Assembly: GCF_000807855.2 (NCBI RefSeq)
Contig: NZ_JRYR02000001.1
Span: forward strand, 4,244,045 to 4,308,044
Source of the DNA: Flammeovirga pacifica
GTDB taxonomy: Bacteria; Bacteroidota; Bacteroidia; Cytophagales; Flammeovirgaceae
DNA length: 64,000 bases
Direction of reading: 5' to 3'
The notes beneath the pieces were generated by a model. The model saw nothing but the letters and a program-made list of their open reading frames with translations. It made no database searches and was not told the DNA's origin. A program made the position numbers and the translations under genes. How positions within the stretch are numbered: position 1 is the first letter of the stretch; each line of letters starts with the position of its first letter. Shown one piece after another: positions 20,627 through 29,031 of the stretch.

Positions 20627-21814
20627 ATGAGTCTCATCAACGTAGATAAATTCGAGCAACACTTACAAGATAGCTTGAAAAACAATACTTTCGTTAAAGT
20701 CACTTTATCAAACAAAAGGAATAAACAAAACGATTTAAAGTCTATTAATGGTAAATTGGTAGAATTAAAAAAGGGAGTTCATTTGTCTTGTTTGTATCGT
20801 TACCCAACCAACGATATTACTAAGAATTATCCTGTAGAAGAAGTAGTGACTAAAATAAGTAAGTATTTAGAAGATGAATTCTATAATGCAGATTTATATA
20901 CACTAGAAGCGGATTATCATTTATTGATTTCTCCAAAACAATCTGCTAAGTTAAGAGTGAAGCCGGCTTCGACAAAAGACAAACCTAAGTTGTCTCATGA
21001 CAAGCAAAAAAATCGCTTGATTGATACCAAGGATAAAGTCTATTTACAAGAACTAGGAGTGACCACTAAAGAGTTCAAGGTAAAAAACAACATGCAAGAC
21101 AAATACCGTCAGTTAAACAAATATGTTGAAATTATTGATGGAATTTTGAAGAATGTTAAGTTTGATGGTTCTTACAATGTGGTAGATATGGGAGCAGGTA
21201 AAGGATACTTAACTTTCGGATTGTACGACTATTTAAAAAATGTAGCGCAGCAAGACCCTCATGTAATTGGAGTGGAAATGCGCGAAGAATTAGTGAAAAA
21301 ATGTAATGATATAGCCGAACGTTCTCAGTTTAATAATTTAGAGTTTGTTGAGGGGACTATTAAAGAGGCGGAGTTGCCACATATTGATCTATTGATTGCT
21401 TTACATGCTTGCGATACCGCAACTGATGATGCAATTTTTAGAGGTATTAAATCACAATCTAAAGTGATTGTCTGTGCACCTTGTTGTCACAAACAAATAA
21501 GAAAACAATTATCTCCTGATGATGCTTTAGAAAAAATCACACAGTTTGGAATTCTAAAAGAACGCCAAGCAGAGTTGCTAACCGATGGTATTCGAGCATT
21601 AATTATGGAAGCCTTTGGGTATAAAACAAAAGTCTTTGAATTTATCACAACAGAACATACACCGAAGAATGTGTTGGTTGTTGGGGTTCAAGACGAAATA
21701 AGAGATACACCGAAGCAAGAAGTAGTAGATCAGATCAATGAGATTAAGAAAATACATGGTATAAAAACACATCATCTTGAGCATCTTTTAGAGATGAATG
21801 CGATTAATTCTTAA
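20627..21814 (+). CDS. Class I SAM-dependent methyltransferase (Methyltransf_32-like)
   Basis: A 395-residue protein. The N-terminal half has no clear motif and has a basic linker (KLRVKPASTKDKPKLSHDKQ). The C-terminal half is a Rossmann methyltransferase: motif I VVDMGAGKGYLTFGLYDYL (about residues 185-203), acidic motif II VIGVEMREELV, and HACDTATDDAI followed by the characteristic APCCHKQIRKQL, as in the METTL25/GSTCD-like Methyltransf_32 group. A tRNA or RNA substrate is plausible for this group but not shown. It lies 45 bp upstream of hflX and may be co-transcribed with it. Confidence 0.8.
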   Translation: MSLINVDKFEQHLQDSLKNNTFVKVTLSNKRNKQNDLKSINGKLVELKKGVHLSCLYRYPTNDITKNYPVEEVVTKISKYLEDEFYNADLYTLEADYHLLISPKQSAKLRVKPASTKDKPKLSHDKQKNRLIDTKDKVYLQELGVTTKEFKVKNNMQDKYRQLNKYVEIIDGILKNVKFDGSYNVVDMGAGKGYLTFGLYDYLKNVAQQDPHVIGVEMREELVKKCNDIAERSQFNNLEFVEGTIKEAELPHIDLLIALHACDTATDDAIFRGIKSQSKVIVCAPCCHKQIRKQLSPDDALEKITQFGILKERQAELLTDGIRALIMEAFGYKTKVFEFITTEHTPKNVLVVGVQDEIRDTPKQEVVDQINEIKKIHGIKTHHLEHLLEMNAINS

Positions 21815-21859
21815 TTTTGTAAAGAGACTGATCAGAATAGACATTTAAAATATAATTTC

Positions 21860-23119
21860 TTGAAAAAAGAATTTCATCATATTAAAGCAGAAAGTGATAA
21901 AGCTCCAAGAGCCGTTTTGGTAGGGGTATCACTTAAAGATCAAAAGTTAGAAAAAGCAGAGGAATACCTAGATGAATTGGCATTCTTAGCATCAACTTTA
22001 GGGATCAAAACAGAAAAAAAATTCATCCAACGTTTAGATCATCCCGATAAGAGAACTTTTGTTGGAAAAGGTAAGTTAGACGAAATTTTAACTTATGTAC
22101 AAGCAGAAGGGATAGATACCATCATTTTTGATGATGATTTATCTTCCGCCCATGCTAGAAACCTAGACAGAGAAATTGAAGATGTGATGATCATAGATAG
22201 ATCATTATTAATTCTTCAAATTTTTGCCATGAGAGCTAAATCAGCTCAGGCAAAAACTCAGGTAGAATTGGCACAATACCAATACATGCTTCCTCGATTA
22301 ACCAATCTATGGACTCACCACTCTAGACAAAGAGGTGGTGTAGGTATGAAAGGTCCTGGTGAGACTGAATTGGAAACAGATAAGCGTATCATTCGTGATA
22401 AGATCTCTTTATTACGTAAGAAACTGAAGAAGATTGAAACGCAATCTGATTTGAGAAGAAAGAACCGTGATCGTGAGGTTCGTGCTGCCCTTGTAGGATA
22501 TACCAACGTCGGGAAGTCTACTATTATGCGTCTGTTATCTAAAGCAGATGTATTTGCAGAAAATAAGCTTTTTGCAACAGTAGATTCTACGGTAAGAAAG
22601 ATTACCATGAACAACGTTCCTTTCTTGATGACCGATACAGTAGGTTTTATCAGAAAGTTACCAACAACGTTGATCGAATCTTTTAAATCTACCTTAGATG
22701 AGATTGTTGAAGCAGATTTATTGATCCATGTTGTTGATATCTCGCATGAATCTTTCGAAGAGCACATCGAAATTGTGAATAAAACATTGCTAGAGATTAA
22801 AGCCACTGATAAACCCACATTATTGGTGTTTAATAAAGTGGATAACTATGTGGATAAAGAGTACCCACCATTTGAAGATAATCCTCCTGCAACTTTAGAA
22901 GAGTGGAAAGAAAGTTATTTAGCTTCTGAGTATAATCATATTTTCCTTTCAGCTATCAAGAATGAAGGAGTGGATGAGTTAAAGAGAAAAATCTTTGAAT
23001 TGGTGTCGGATCGTTTCTACAAGATCTATCCAAATCATCATTCCTTTGCTTACAATCAATTATGGTTGGAACATGGTGGAGAATGGCCGATGTCAGAAAA
23101 TACAGGAGATGACGAGTAA
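21860..23119 (+). CDS. hflX: Ribosome-associated GTPase HflX
   Basis: A 419-residue protein with the HflX N-terminal domain (RAVLVGV, RTFVGKGKLDEI, DRSLLILQIFAMRAKSAQAK) and the glycine-rich linker GGVGMKGPGETELETD. The G domain has G1 GYTNVGKST at about 213-221, G3 DTVGFIRKLP and G4 NKVD. HflX splits stalled 70S ribosomes and acts in heat or stress recovery. The start is TTG at 21860: the frame contains no ATG or GTG between the upstream in-frame stop (21812-21814) and this codon, and the family N-terminus begins here. A terminator follows 27 bp after the stop. Confidence 0.93.
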   Translation: MKKEFHHIKAESDKAPRAVLVGVSLKDQKLEKAEEYLDELAFLASTLGIKTEKKFIQRLDHPDKRTFVGKGKLDEILTYVQAEGIDTIIFDDDLSSAHARNLDREIEDVMIIDRSLLILQIFAMRAKSAQAKTQVELAQYQYMLPRLTNLWTHHSRQRGGVGMKGPGETELETDKRIIRDKISLLRKKLKKIETQSDLRRKNRDREVRAALVGYTNVGKSTIMRLLSKADVFAENKLFATVDSTVRKITMNNVPFLMTDTVGFIRKLPTTLIESFKSTLDEIVEADLLIHVVDISHESFEEHIEIVNKTLLEIKATDKPTLLVFNKVDNYVDKEYPPFEDNPPATLEEWKESYLASEYNHIFLSAIKNEGVDELKRKIFELVSDRFYKIYPNHHSFAYNQLWLEHGGEWPMSENTGDDE

Positions 23120-23146
23120 CGTTGTCAAATCCAATTAAAATAGAAA

Positions 23147-23190
23147 GAAGGTGATGTGAATTTCATAGATTAACATCACCTTCATTTTTT
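23147..23190 (+). terminator. Intrinsic terminator after hflX
   Basis: Perfect 11-bp stem GAAGGTGATGT (23147-23157) with complement at 23173-23183, 15-nt loop, then A and six Ts. Confidence 0.88.
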
Positions 23191-23277
23191 ACTGTTTTAT
23201 CAAATGATTTTACGAAAGAGTAGAATTATTGAAGAACTTTTGATTTTGAACTCAATTATAATAACCAATTCAAACTC

Positions 23278-23706
23278 ATGAAAAACCTTTTCTTTTTCAT
23301 CGCTTTACTCCTTACACATTTTACTTTTGCTCAAAAAGTAGATAAAGATATTGATATCATCAAAGAGACTTTATCACGTCAAGAAAATGCTTGGAATAGG
23401 GGGGATCTAGATAAATTTATGAACGGCTATTGGGAGTCGGATGATTTATTATTTATTGGAAAAAGTGGTGTGACCAACGGTTGGCAAGCTACTTTAGATA
23501 ATTATAAAAAATCTTACCCAAATACTGAAGCTATGGGGAAGTTGAAATTCAACTTAATTAAAGTAGAAAAACTATCAAAAAATGTAGCTTTGGTAATTGG
23601 AAAATGGCATCTTAGTAGAAATAAAGGTGACCTACAAGGACACTTTTCATTGACTTGGAAAAAAATAAATGGTACTTGGGTGATTATCGCCGACCATTCA
23701 TCATAA
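23278..23706 (+). CDS. Secreted NTF2-like (DUF4440/SnoaL-type) protein
   Basis: A 142-residue protein with a signal peptide (MKNLFFFIALLLTHFTFAQ). An NTF2-like fold follows: an N-terminal helix with the typical QENAWNRGDLDKFMNGYWESDDLLF pattern (about residues 35-60), and C-terminal strands including GHFSLTWKKINGTWVIIADHSS. DUF4440 proteins bind small ligands or act as lyases or isomerases, but no catalytic set can be assigned here. It ends 16 bp before bshB1, so the two are probably one transcript. The export signal means its activity lies outside the cytoplasm, unlike BshB1. Confidence 0.78.
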   Translation: MKNLFFFIALLLTHFTFAQKVDKDIDIIKETLSRQENAWNRGDLDKFMNGYWESDDLLFIGKSGVTNGWQATLDNYKKSYPNTEAMGKLKFNLIKVEKLSKNVALVIGKWHLSRNKGDLQGHFSLTWKKINGTWVIIADHSS

Positions 23707-23722
23707 AGACTTTAGACCTAAT

Positions 23723-24451
23723 ATGAAATTAGATATTTTAGCCATTGTGGCGCATCCAGACGATGTGGAATTAAGTTGTTCTGGAACACTCGTAAAAGCA
23801 ATTCAGCAAGGTAAAAAAGTGGGTATTGTTGATATGACCCGTGGGGAGATGGGAACGAGAGGTACTCCTGAATTAAGAATGGAAGAAGCAGCCAAAGCAT
23901 CTGAAATTTTAGGTTTATCTGTGAGAGAAAACTTGGGTTTTGCAGATTTTTATTTTACTAACGACTCCAAACATCAAGAAGAAGTGTCGAGAGTAATTAG
24001 AAAATATCAACCGGAAATTATTATAACCAACGCTATAGAAGATAGACATCCCGATCATGGCAAAGCAGCCCAATTAGTAGTTGATGCTTGTTTTATGAGT
24101 GGATTGAGAAAGGTAATCACCAAAGAGGATGGTATTGATCAACAAGCATGGCGTCCTCAAAATGTTTTCCATATGATTCAATCTAATTTTATGGTGCCAG
24201 ACTTTGTAGTAGACGTTACTGAACAATGGCCTATAAAAGTGGAATCTATTAAAGCATTTGCATCACAATTTTTTGTTGGTGAGAACGATGCTGCTTCAGG
24301 AGAACCTCAAACATTTATTTCTACCCCTCAGTTTATGCAGTTTTTAGAAGCACGAGCAAGGGAGTATGGACAAAGAGTAGGAGCTCAGTTTGCTGAAGGT
24401 TTTGTGAAATCTGCCCCTATTAAAGTAGAGGACTTATTTCATTTAATTTAG
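23723..24451 (+). CDS. bshB1: Bacillithiol biosynthesis deacetylase BshB1
   Basis: A 242-residue PIG-L/LmbE family deacetylase. The metal site AHPDD (AHPDDVELSCSGTL, about residues 10-23), MTRGEMGTRG and the second metal/catalytic block EDRHPDHGKAA (about 107-117) all match BshB1. It removes the acetyl group from GlcNAc-malate to give GlcN-malate, the second step of bacillithiol synthesis. Bacillithiol is the low-molecular-weight thiol of many Bacteroidota. bshA and bshC are not in the window. It is preceded by the NTF2-like gene at 16 bp. Confidence 0.93.
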   Translation: MKLDILAIVAHPDDVELSCSGTLVKAIQQGKKVGIVDMTRGEMGTRGTPELRMEEAAKASEILGLSVRENLGFADFYFTNDSKHQEEVSRVIRKYQPEIIITNAIEDRHPDHGKAAQLVVDACFMSGLRKVITKEDGIDQQAWRPQNVFHMIQSNFMVPDFVVDVTEQWPIKVESIKAFASQFFVGENDAASGEPQTFISTPQFMQFLEARAREYGQRVGAQFAEGFVKSAPIKVEDLFHLI

Positions 24452-24583
24452 AATGATTAAAAATAACAAACAATTATTTTGTTTAAGATTGATTATTAGT
24501 GTTTTATGGAAATTATTTGATGAGTGATTGTGAATGAAATCCATGTCGTAAATCAATTGATATCATTATTTTCTAATAATTGA

Positions 24584-24597
24584 TTACATTTGTAATG
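24584..24597 (+). promoter_or_regulatory. -7 element inside a TTACA-nn-TGTAA dyad
   Basis: ATTACATTTGTAAT contains a full -7 match (TACATTTG, 24585-24592) 28 bp before the ATG at 24621. It is also a 6+6 dyad, ATTACA-TT-TGTAAT. The same arms with an AT centre occur upstream of leuA (40535-40548), which suggests a possible operator overlapping the promoter. Confidence 0.4.
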
Positions 24598-24620
24598 AGA
24601 GAAAATGTTCAAACCTTATT

Positions 24621-24980
24621 ATGCAGCGTTTAGAATCTTCTATTAAGAACTTATTAAATCAATCACAGGGAAAAGCTTTATCTGGCTTATGTCCTTACCA
24701 TAGACAAAGAATATCTAACTCTTCAGATGAAGCAATTTCTGAAGTGAGGGAAATTCTTATGACTTTTGTAAATGGTGAATTGGATCGATTTAAAAAACAG
24801 ATTTCAGAAGATTCAAAAGAAAGAATTCAAGAAATAGCTGAAAATTATATTTTCTCTGTATTATCTGTTTTAGAAGATAATATCAAGAAAGGTGGGATAA
24901 ATAATAGTACCGAAGATTTAATCAATGGTGTTGTAAGAATCTTCAATGTAGAAGATTGTCCTGCTTTCGATAAGAAATAA
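24621..24980 (+). CDS. Small helical protein of unknown function (119 aa)
   Basis: I do not recognise the family. The protein is predicted almost entirely alpha-helical and charged, with no signal peptide or membrane segment, so it is probably cytoplasmic. Two cysteines (CPYHRQR near residue 24 and a C-terminal DCPAFDKK) are visible but form no known metal motif. The segment EILMTFVNGELDRFKKQISEDSKERIQE looks like a coiled coil. It has a promoter match upstream and a weak hairpin downstream, so it is monocistronic. Coding potential is supported by the clean ATG, flanking signals and length. Confidence 0.6.
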   Translation: MQRLESSIKNLLNQSQGKALSGLCPYHRQRISNSSDEAISEVREILMTFVNGELDRFKKQISEDSKERIQEIAENYIFSVLSVLEDNIKKGGINNSTEDLINGVVRIFNVEDCPAFDKK

Positions 24981-25002
24981 ATCAAACAAAATATTATATA
25001 AG

Positions 25003-25039
25003 AATGCAATCGGCTATTAAAGCAGGTTGCATTTTTTTT
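25003..25039 (+). terminator. Weak intrinsic terminator
   Basis: A 7-bp stem (AATGCAA at 25003-25009, TTGCATT at 25027-25033) with a 17-nt loop, followed by T8. The T-run is good; the stem is short. Confidence 0.6.
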
Positions 25040-25093
25040 GTAATATAATGACTAAAAAATACTCAATGATTTTTATTTAAACATTTAATTGTT

Positions 25094-25101
25094 TACTTTT
25101 G
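25094..25101 (+). promoter_or_regulatory. Bacteroidota promoter (-7 TACTTTTG, -33 TTTT)
   Basis: Full TAnnTTTG match 20 bp before the ATG. TTTT at 25071-25074 sits exactly 19 bp upstream and matches TTTG at three of four positions. Confidence 0.5.
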
Positions 25102-25121
25102 ATACATCATAAAACAAAGAA

Positions 25122-25376
25122 ATGCACATGAAAACTATTCTACATGGGAAGCTATATGATGTGAGGAATGAAGGGAAGTATGCTCAGGCGATATTAAAAT
25201 CGAATGATGGTACAGATACTATTTTGTATTTGAAACCAATTGGTCTTAATATATTGAAGGGCTATGAAGAAAGATCTTATACAGTAAGAGTAAAAGGTTG
25301 GAATGCTCAACATGTTCAAAAAGGAAACAGTTTTTATGTCACAAATTTGACTGGATATTTAAAAGCTTCGGCTTAA
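25122..25376 (+). CDS. Small unknown protein, predicted beta-rich (84 aa)
   Basis: Not recognised. The sequence alternates hydrophobic and polar residues (AQAILKSNDGTDTILYLKP, RSYTVRVKGWNAQHV, NSFYVTNLTGYLKA), as in a small beta barrel or OB/Tudor-like fold. There is no signal peptide or membrane helix. A second ATG at 25128 (MKTILHGKL) is an equally likely start. Flanked by a promoter match and a terminator, so monocistronic. Confidence 0.6.
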   Translation: MHMKTILHGKLYDVRNEGKYAQAILKSNDGTDTILYLKPIGLNILKGYEERSYTVRVKGWNAQHVQKGNSFYVTNLTGYLKASA

Positions 25377-25425
25377 TAAAGAAAGTAGTATGTTCTTAGG
25401 GGATAAGAATATATACCTATATGGA

Positions 25426-25459
25426 AAAAGCGGATCATGTTATGATACCGCTTTTCTTT
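25426..25459. terminator. Bidirectional terminator between convergent genes
   Basis: Stem AAAAGCGG/CCGCTTTT extended by ATCAT/ATGAT with a one-base bulge, 3-nt loop. A-run on one side and T-run on the other, so it can serve both the 84-aa gene and the minus-strand barrel gene. Confidence 0.8.
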
Positions 25460-25474
25460 TTATCAATGATTTTT

Positions 25475-25996
25475 TTATAATCGAATACTAATACCAAACT
25501 GTCCTCCGGAAACAGTTCCTCCACCGAATTGAAGGTTTAACCCTATAACATCGGTAATAAACCATCTACCTCCAATTTGAATACCTCCGCCAAAGCCAGT
25601 GGCATTATGACTATAACCATAAAATCCAACATTAGCACCTGCGTAAAGGTCCCATTCTGAAGTAAGGTTCAATAATCTATTGAAATGATAATTACCTAAA
25701 GCAGAAAGTGTCCAAGCACTATTGTTATGCTTATTGTCCCAACGGTTGTGATAAGAAAATACACCTCCAACAGAAATATCGGGATGAAAACCATTGTATT
25801 CTCCACCTATATAAATGGGTACACCATGATTACTAAAACCAAAACCGGCATTGATAAGCCAAGCATGACTACTATTATAGCCTTTTGAAGCTTCATTTTT
25901 TTCAGGTTGATTTTGTGAAAAAGATATGGTTGAAATAAATAAACTTGATAGCGTAAGCAGTACTATCTTTAAAGTTTTTGTTAGTTGAATATTCAT
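25475..25996 (-). CDS. Small outer-membrane beta-barrel-like protein, group A
   Basis: A 173-residue protein with a signal peptide (residues about 1-27, ending SFSQ). The body shows short alternating strands with glycine and aromatic residues (NAGFGFSNHGVPIYIGGEYN, ALGNYHFNRLLNL, YAGANVGFYGYSH, GIQIGGRWFITDVIGLNLQFGGG) and ends FGISIRL, a plausible barrel-closing strand. It is closely related to the protein at 27440-27991: both have G(V)P-(I/F)Y-(I/L)G, HPDIS(V/L)GG and IGLNLQFGGGT. It is the last of five tandem paralogues. The specific function is unknown. Confidence 0.78.
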   Translation of the reverse strand: MNIQLTKTLKIVLLTLSSLFISTISFSQNQPEKNEASKGYNSSHAWLINAGFGFSNHGVPIYIGGEYNGFHPDISVGGVFSYHNRWDNKHNNSAWTLSALGNYHFNRLLNLTSEWDLYAGANVGFYGYSHNATGFGGGIQIGGRWFITDVIGLNLQFGGGTVSGGQFGISIRL

Positions 25997-26078
25997 ATTT
26001 AATTAATTGTTGAAATATAGAGCAAAGTAATGTAATAGAAATTTAATTTGATGTTAAACGAGTCATAAGAAAATAAAA

Positions 26079-26109
26079 AAACAGTAATAGACATGGTCCA
26101 TCACTGTTT
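26079..26109 (-). terminator. Terminator after second barrel gene
   Basis: AAACAGT (26079-26085) pairs with ACTGTTT (26103-26109). On the minus strand the stem is followed by a run of Ts (26074-26080 complement). The stem is short but correctly placed 45 bp after the stop at 26154. Confidence 0.6.
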
Positions 26110-26153
26110 ATATATATAAATAAATGAGAAATAAATCTTGTATAGTTGCTTTT

Positions 26154-26699
26154 TTATAGTTGGAAATGAAGGCCAATTTGAGCTCCAGAACCAATAATTA
26201 ATTGTAAACCAATTTTGTCGTTGAAGTGAAATTTACCACCAATACCTAAACCAATCCATAATGGAGAAGTTGATGATTGACTTTTTGGATCTGTTCCTGG
26301 ACCAGTATATTTATGGCTCCAGATAGAAAATCCAATATCACCGTTTGCGAATACATCCCATTTTGGATGAGTGATGTTTAAAACTCTATCAGCATACCAT
26401 CTAAATCTAGCACCTAATCCGAAAACAGAATAATTATACCAACTGTCAGAATAGCCAGCATAACTTAAAGAGGGACCAACAGTAAAATCTCTTGCTAGAT
26501 TAAATTCATAATCTAATTGTACTCCAAGAGAACTACTATAAGACCAATAGGTACTTAATCCAACATTTAGATTCCCAGGTCCAAGGTAACTAGCGCCACC
26601 CCCACCACTTTTTTTGTTTTCTTGTGCAAAAGAAAAAGTAGAGATAGCTAGCATTAAACAAGTAAAAAAACTTGCCAGATAATTGATTTTTGTATTCAT
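26154..26699 (-). CDS. Small outer-membrane beta-barrel-like protein, group B
   Basis: A 181-residue protein with a signal peptide (ending FSFAQ). The mature start has a GGGG-ASYLGPGNLNVGL segment. The group B core is GARFRWYADRVLNITHPKWD then VFANGDIGF. The C-terminal strands GKFHFNDKIGLQLIIGSGAQ end IGLHFQL. It shares long near-identical blocks with 26861-27346 and 28255-28794. Predicted to be a small barrel in the outer membrane. Confidence 0.78.
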   Translation of the reverse strand: MNTKINYLASFFTCLMLAISTFSFAQENKKSGGGGASYLGPGNLNVGLSTYWSYSSSLGVQLDYEFNLARDFTVGPSLSYAGYSDSWYNYSVFGLGARFRWYADRVLNITHPKWDVFANGDIGFSIWSHKYTGPGTDPKSQSSTSPLWIGLGIGGKFHFNDKIGLQLIIGSGAQIGLHFQL

Positions 26700-26771
26700 A
26701 TTGTAAGTAATGAAATTAGTATTTAAGGGTTATAAGTTGCTAGTAAAACTATTATTTAGTTAAAATTAAAA

Positions 26772-26853
26772 AAAGAATCTATTCTAATATATATATAAAT
26801 TAGAATAGATTCTTTATTAAACACAAAAGTCTACAGATGAACTGTAGACTTTT
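26772..26853 (-). terminator. Double hairpin terminator region
   Basis: Two perfect hairpins lie in the gap between two barrel genes. The first on the minus strand has a 12-bp stem (AAAAGTCTACAG, 26825-26836 with 26842-26853, 5-nt loop). The second has a 17-bp stem (26772-26788 with 26799-26815, 10-nt loop) and is followed on the minus strand by seven Ts. They end the transcript of the gene at 26861-27346 and insulate the next gene. Confidence 0.85.
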
Positions 26854-26860
26854 ATTTATA

Positions 26861-27346
26861 CTATAATTGGAAAGTTACACCTATCTGTGCTCCTGAACCA
26901 ATAATTGCTTGCAAACCAAATGATTGGCTGATATGAAATTTACCACCAATACCAAGACCCCACCATAAACCGTTAGGTCCATTAATATTGAATCCGATAT
27001 CACCATTGGCAAATACATCCCACTTAGGGTGAGTAATATTTAAAACTCTATCTGCGTACCATCTAAAACGAGCACCAACAGCAAAAGATGTATCTCCATT
27101 GTCATTTTTTCCGTTACTCCAAGATTGGAAAGCAACTGATGCTCCCACTGTAAAGTCTTGACCAAGTTTAGCGATTTCGTAATCAGCTTGAACACCAAGG
27201 TAATCTCCAAAACCAGATGTTAAACCAATATTCAATACTCCTGGTCCTTGATAGTTACCTCCTCCAGAAGATTTATCTTGAGCTTGAGCTGTAAGACCTA
27301 AAGTGAACAGAGCGACTGTGAAGAAAAACTTAATTAGATTTTTCAT
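26861..27346 (-). CDS. Small outer-membrane beta-barrel-like protein, group B
   Basis: A 161-residue protein and the shortest of the set. The signal peptide ends TAQAQ. It has the same block order as its neighbour: GPGVLNIGL, DFTVGASV, ARFRWYADRVLNITHPKWD, FANGDIGFNI, GKFHISQSFGLQAIIGSGAQ, ending IGVTFQL. Compared with the other group B members the fourth loop is about 10-15 residues shorter, which points to loop-level diversification of surface-exposed turns. Confidence 0.78.
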   Translation of the reverse strand: MKNLIKFFFTVALFTLGLTAQAQDKSSGGGNYQGPGVLNIGLTSGFGDYLGVQADYEIAKLGQDFTVGASVAFQSWSNGKNDNGDTSFAVGARFRWYADRVLNITHPKWDVFANGDIGFNINGPNGLWWGLGIGGKFHISQSFGLQAIIGSGAQIGVTFQL

Positions 27347-27439
27347 GTATTTGTTAAAGTTCCTGTGTTAAAAAATGTAATACCAATTTAACTATTATTA
27401 ATATTAATTAAAACACATTTGCTAGTTAATAAATGTTAA

Positions 27440-27991
27440 TTATAATCTTATTGTTACTCCAAAGTTACCAGCAGTGTATTGAGTTCCTCCACCAAATTGA
27501 AGATTAAGACCAATTTTTTCTGTAAAGAACCAACGGCCACCTACTTGAATACCTACACCAATACCATTATGGTATTTTCTATGATCATCGTAATATATAT
27601 CATCTCTACTTTCTGAATATTGATAATAACCAATATTAGCACCAGCGTAAAAATCAAAGTTGTTGGGGATATTCATGATTTTATTAAAATGATAATTACC
27701 ATTAAATGTAATATTCCAAGAATTGTATTTATGATAATGGTTGTGATGATATTCTTCCCAATTATTAATACCGAAGGATCCACCTAGTGAGATATCTGGA
27801 TGAAGAGCATTATAGTCTAATCCTAAATAAAAGGGAACTCCTCTACCATTAAAGCCTACACCAGCATTAACGTAAAAATCTGAACCGTTAGAAAAGTTAC
27901 TTGCTGCATTGTTTTTATTCTGTGCAGTAAGTTGTGCAAGTGTCATTAGTGTTAATAATGTTCCTAAATATAGAAATTTAATGAATTTCAT
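27440..27991 (-). CDS. Small outer-membrane beta-barrel-like protein, group A
   Basis: A 183-residue protein with a signal peptide (ending LTAQ). Group A blocks: NAGVGFNGRGVPFYLGLDYN, LHPDISLGGSFG, NGNYHFNKIMNI, YAGANIGYYQYS, QVGGRWFFTEKIGLNLQFGG, ending FGVTIRL. One loop is rich in His and Tyr (NWEEYHHNHYHKYNSW), and another (DDIYYDDHRKYHNG) is similar. These loops are absent or shorter in the 25475 paralogue and could bind metal, which is speculative. Confidence 0.78.
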   Translation of the reverse strand: MKFIKFLYLGTLLTLMTLAQLTAQNKNNAASNFSNGSDFYVNAGVGFNGRGVPFYLGLDYNALHPDISLGGSFGINNWEEYHHNHYHKYNSWNITFNGNYHFNKIMNIPNNFDFYAGANIGYYQYSESRDDIYYDDHRKYHNGIGVGIQVGGRWFFTEKIGLNLQFGGGTQYTAGNFGVTIRL

Positions 27992-28200
27992 TGTAATTCG
28001 AGTTTGTTAAGTTTGTAGTACAAATAAGACTAATACTACCAAGTTTGCTACAAGAGTTTGTTTAAGATAAATTGATTCTTCCTTGTAATACTGCTGTATA
28101 AAAGAAAGAAAAAACTACTATACTTTACAACAATTATTAGCCTAATTGGTAGGACTAAAAAAAATCGATGCAATATATTAATATTTCATGATATAAAAGA

Positions 28201-28230
28201 AAAAGGGTTAATTAATAATTAACCCTTTTT
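28201..28230 (-). terminator. Intrinsic terminator after fifth barrel gene
   Basis: Perfect 13-bp stem AAAAGGGTTAATT (28201-28213) with complement at 28217-28229 and a 3-nt loop, 25 bp after the stop at 28255. T-runs flank on both strands. Confidence 0.85.
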
Positions 28231-28254
28231 CATCAAATAATTAAATATACTTTG

Positions 28255-28794
28255 TTACAGCCCGAATGTGATACCAATTTGAGCACCAGTACCAATTATT
28301 GCATGTAAACCTATTTTATCATTGAAATGGTATTTAGTACCAATACCTACTCCCCAATATATTGGCGATACGTTACTACCCGATGGAGTATTCTCATACC
28401 CACTATGATAATTAGTACTATGAATACCAAAACCAACATCACCTGAAGCAAAAACATCCCATTTATTACTAGTAATACCTAATACTCTGTCGGCATACCA
28501 TCTGAATCTAACACCTACACCAAATGTGCTATGCTTAGCATAATAAGTATCATAACCATAATAAGAAACAGCGGCAGCCATTGTGAAATCTTGTCCTAAT
28601 TGAAGAAACTCATAATCGGCCATAAATCCTGCACTACCATAATTGAAACCAACACCTAGACCTACATTTAGTTGCCCTACACCCTTATAATGTCCTCCGT
28701 TATTAGTTTGTTTATCATTATTATCTTGAGCACTTACAAAACCAGATAAAGAAAGAAGCATTGTAAATAATAGGGTTTGAATTAAATTTTTCAT
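28255..28794 (-). CDS. Small outer-membrane beta-barrel-like protein, group B (first of the cluster)
   Basis: A 179-residue protein with a signal peptide (ending FVSAQ). Group B blocks: GVGQLNVGLGVGFNYGSAGF, DFTMAAAVSYYGYD, GVRFRWYADRVLGITSNKWD, FASGDVGFGIHS, GTKYHFNDKIGLHAIIGTGAQ, ending IGITFGL. It is the most divergent group B copy and the promoter-proximal member by direction. Its own terminator means the five genes are probably not one simple operon. Confidence 0.78.
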   Translation of the reverse strand: MKNLIQTLLFTMLLSLSGFVSAQDNNDKQTNNGGHYKGVGQLNVGLGVGFNYGSAGFMADYEFLQLGQDFTMAAAVSYYGYDTYYAKHSTFGVGVRFRWYADRVLGITSNKWDVFASGDVGFGIHSTNYHSGYENTPSGSNVSPIYWGVGIGTKYHFNDKIGLHAIIGTGAQIGITFGL

Positions 28795-28965
28795 TTTTAT
28801 ATATTTTTTGATTGAAAATTGTTAGATATCTAACATTTCAAGAAACGCCTCTTTTTGACATTTGGTTATGGGTAAAATGCTCTTTTGTTGTGAAGGAAGG
28901 TTAACGCTTGAGTTATTTTTTTGCTTTGAAAATTTACATTGACTTATGATAATTTTTTTAATAAA

Positions 28966-29001
28966 AAAGCAGTTATTACTCTATAATTAGTAATAACTGC
29001 T
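28966..29001 (-). terminator. Intrinsic terminator after mlaF-like gene
   Basis: Perfect 13-bp stem (AGCAGTTATTACT, 28968-28980, with 28989-29001), 8-nt loop, followed on the minus strand by six Ts. Located 31 bp after the stop of the ATPase gene. Confidence 0.88.
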
Positions 29002-29031
29002 CAGTTTTATGTAGAGAATAATTTTAGTGTA

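Noticed and set aside
22315-22818. 167-codon antisense ORF inside hflX
   Set aside because: It lies wholly opposite the conserved HflX G domain, has no plausible start context and its translation is low-complexity (Ser/Val-rich), as expected from the shadow of a real gene.
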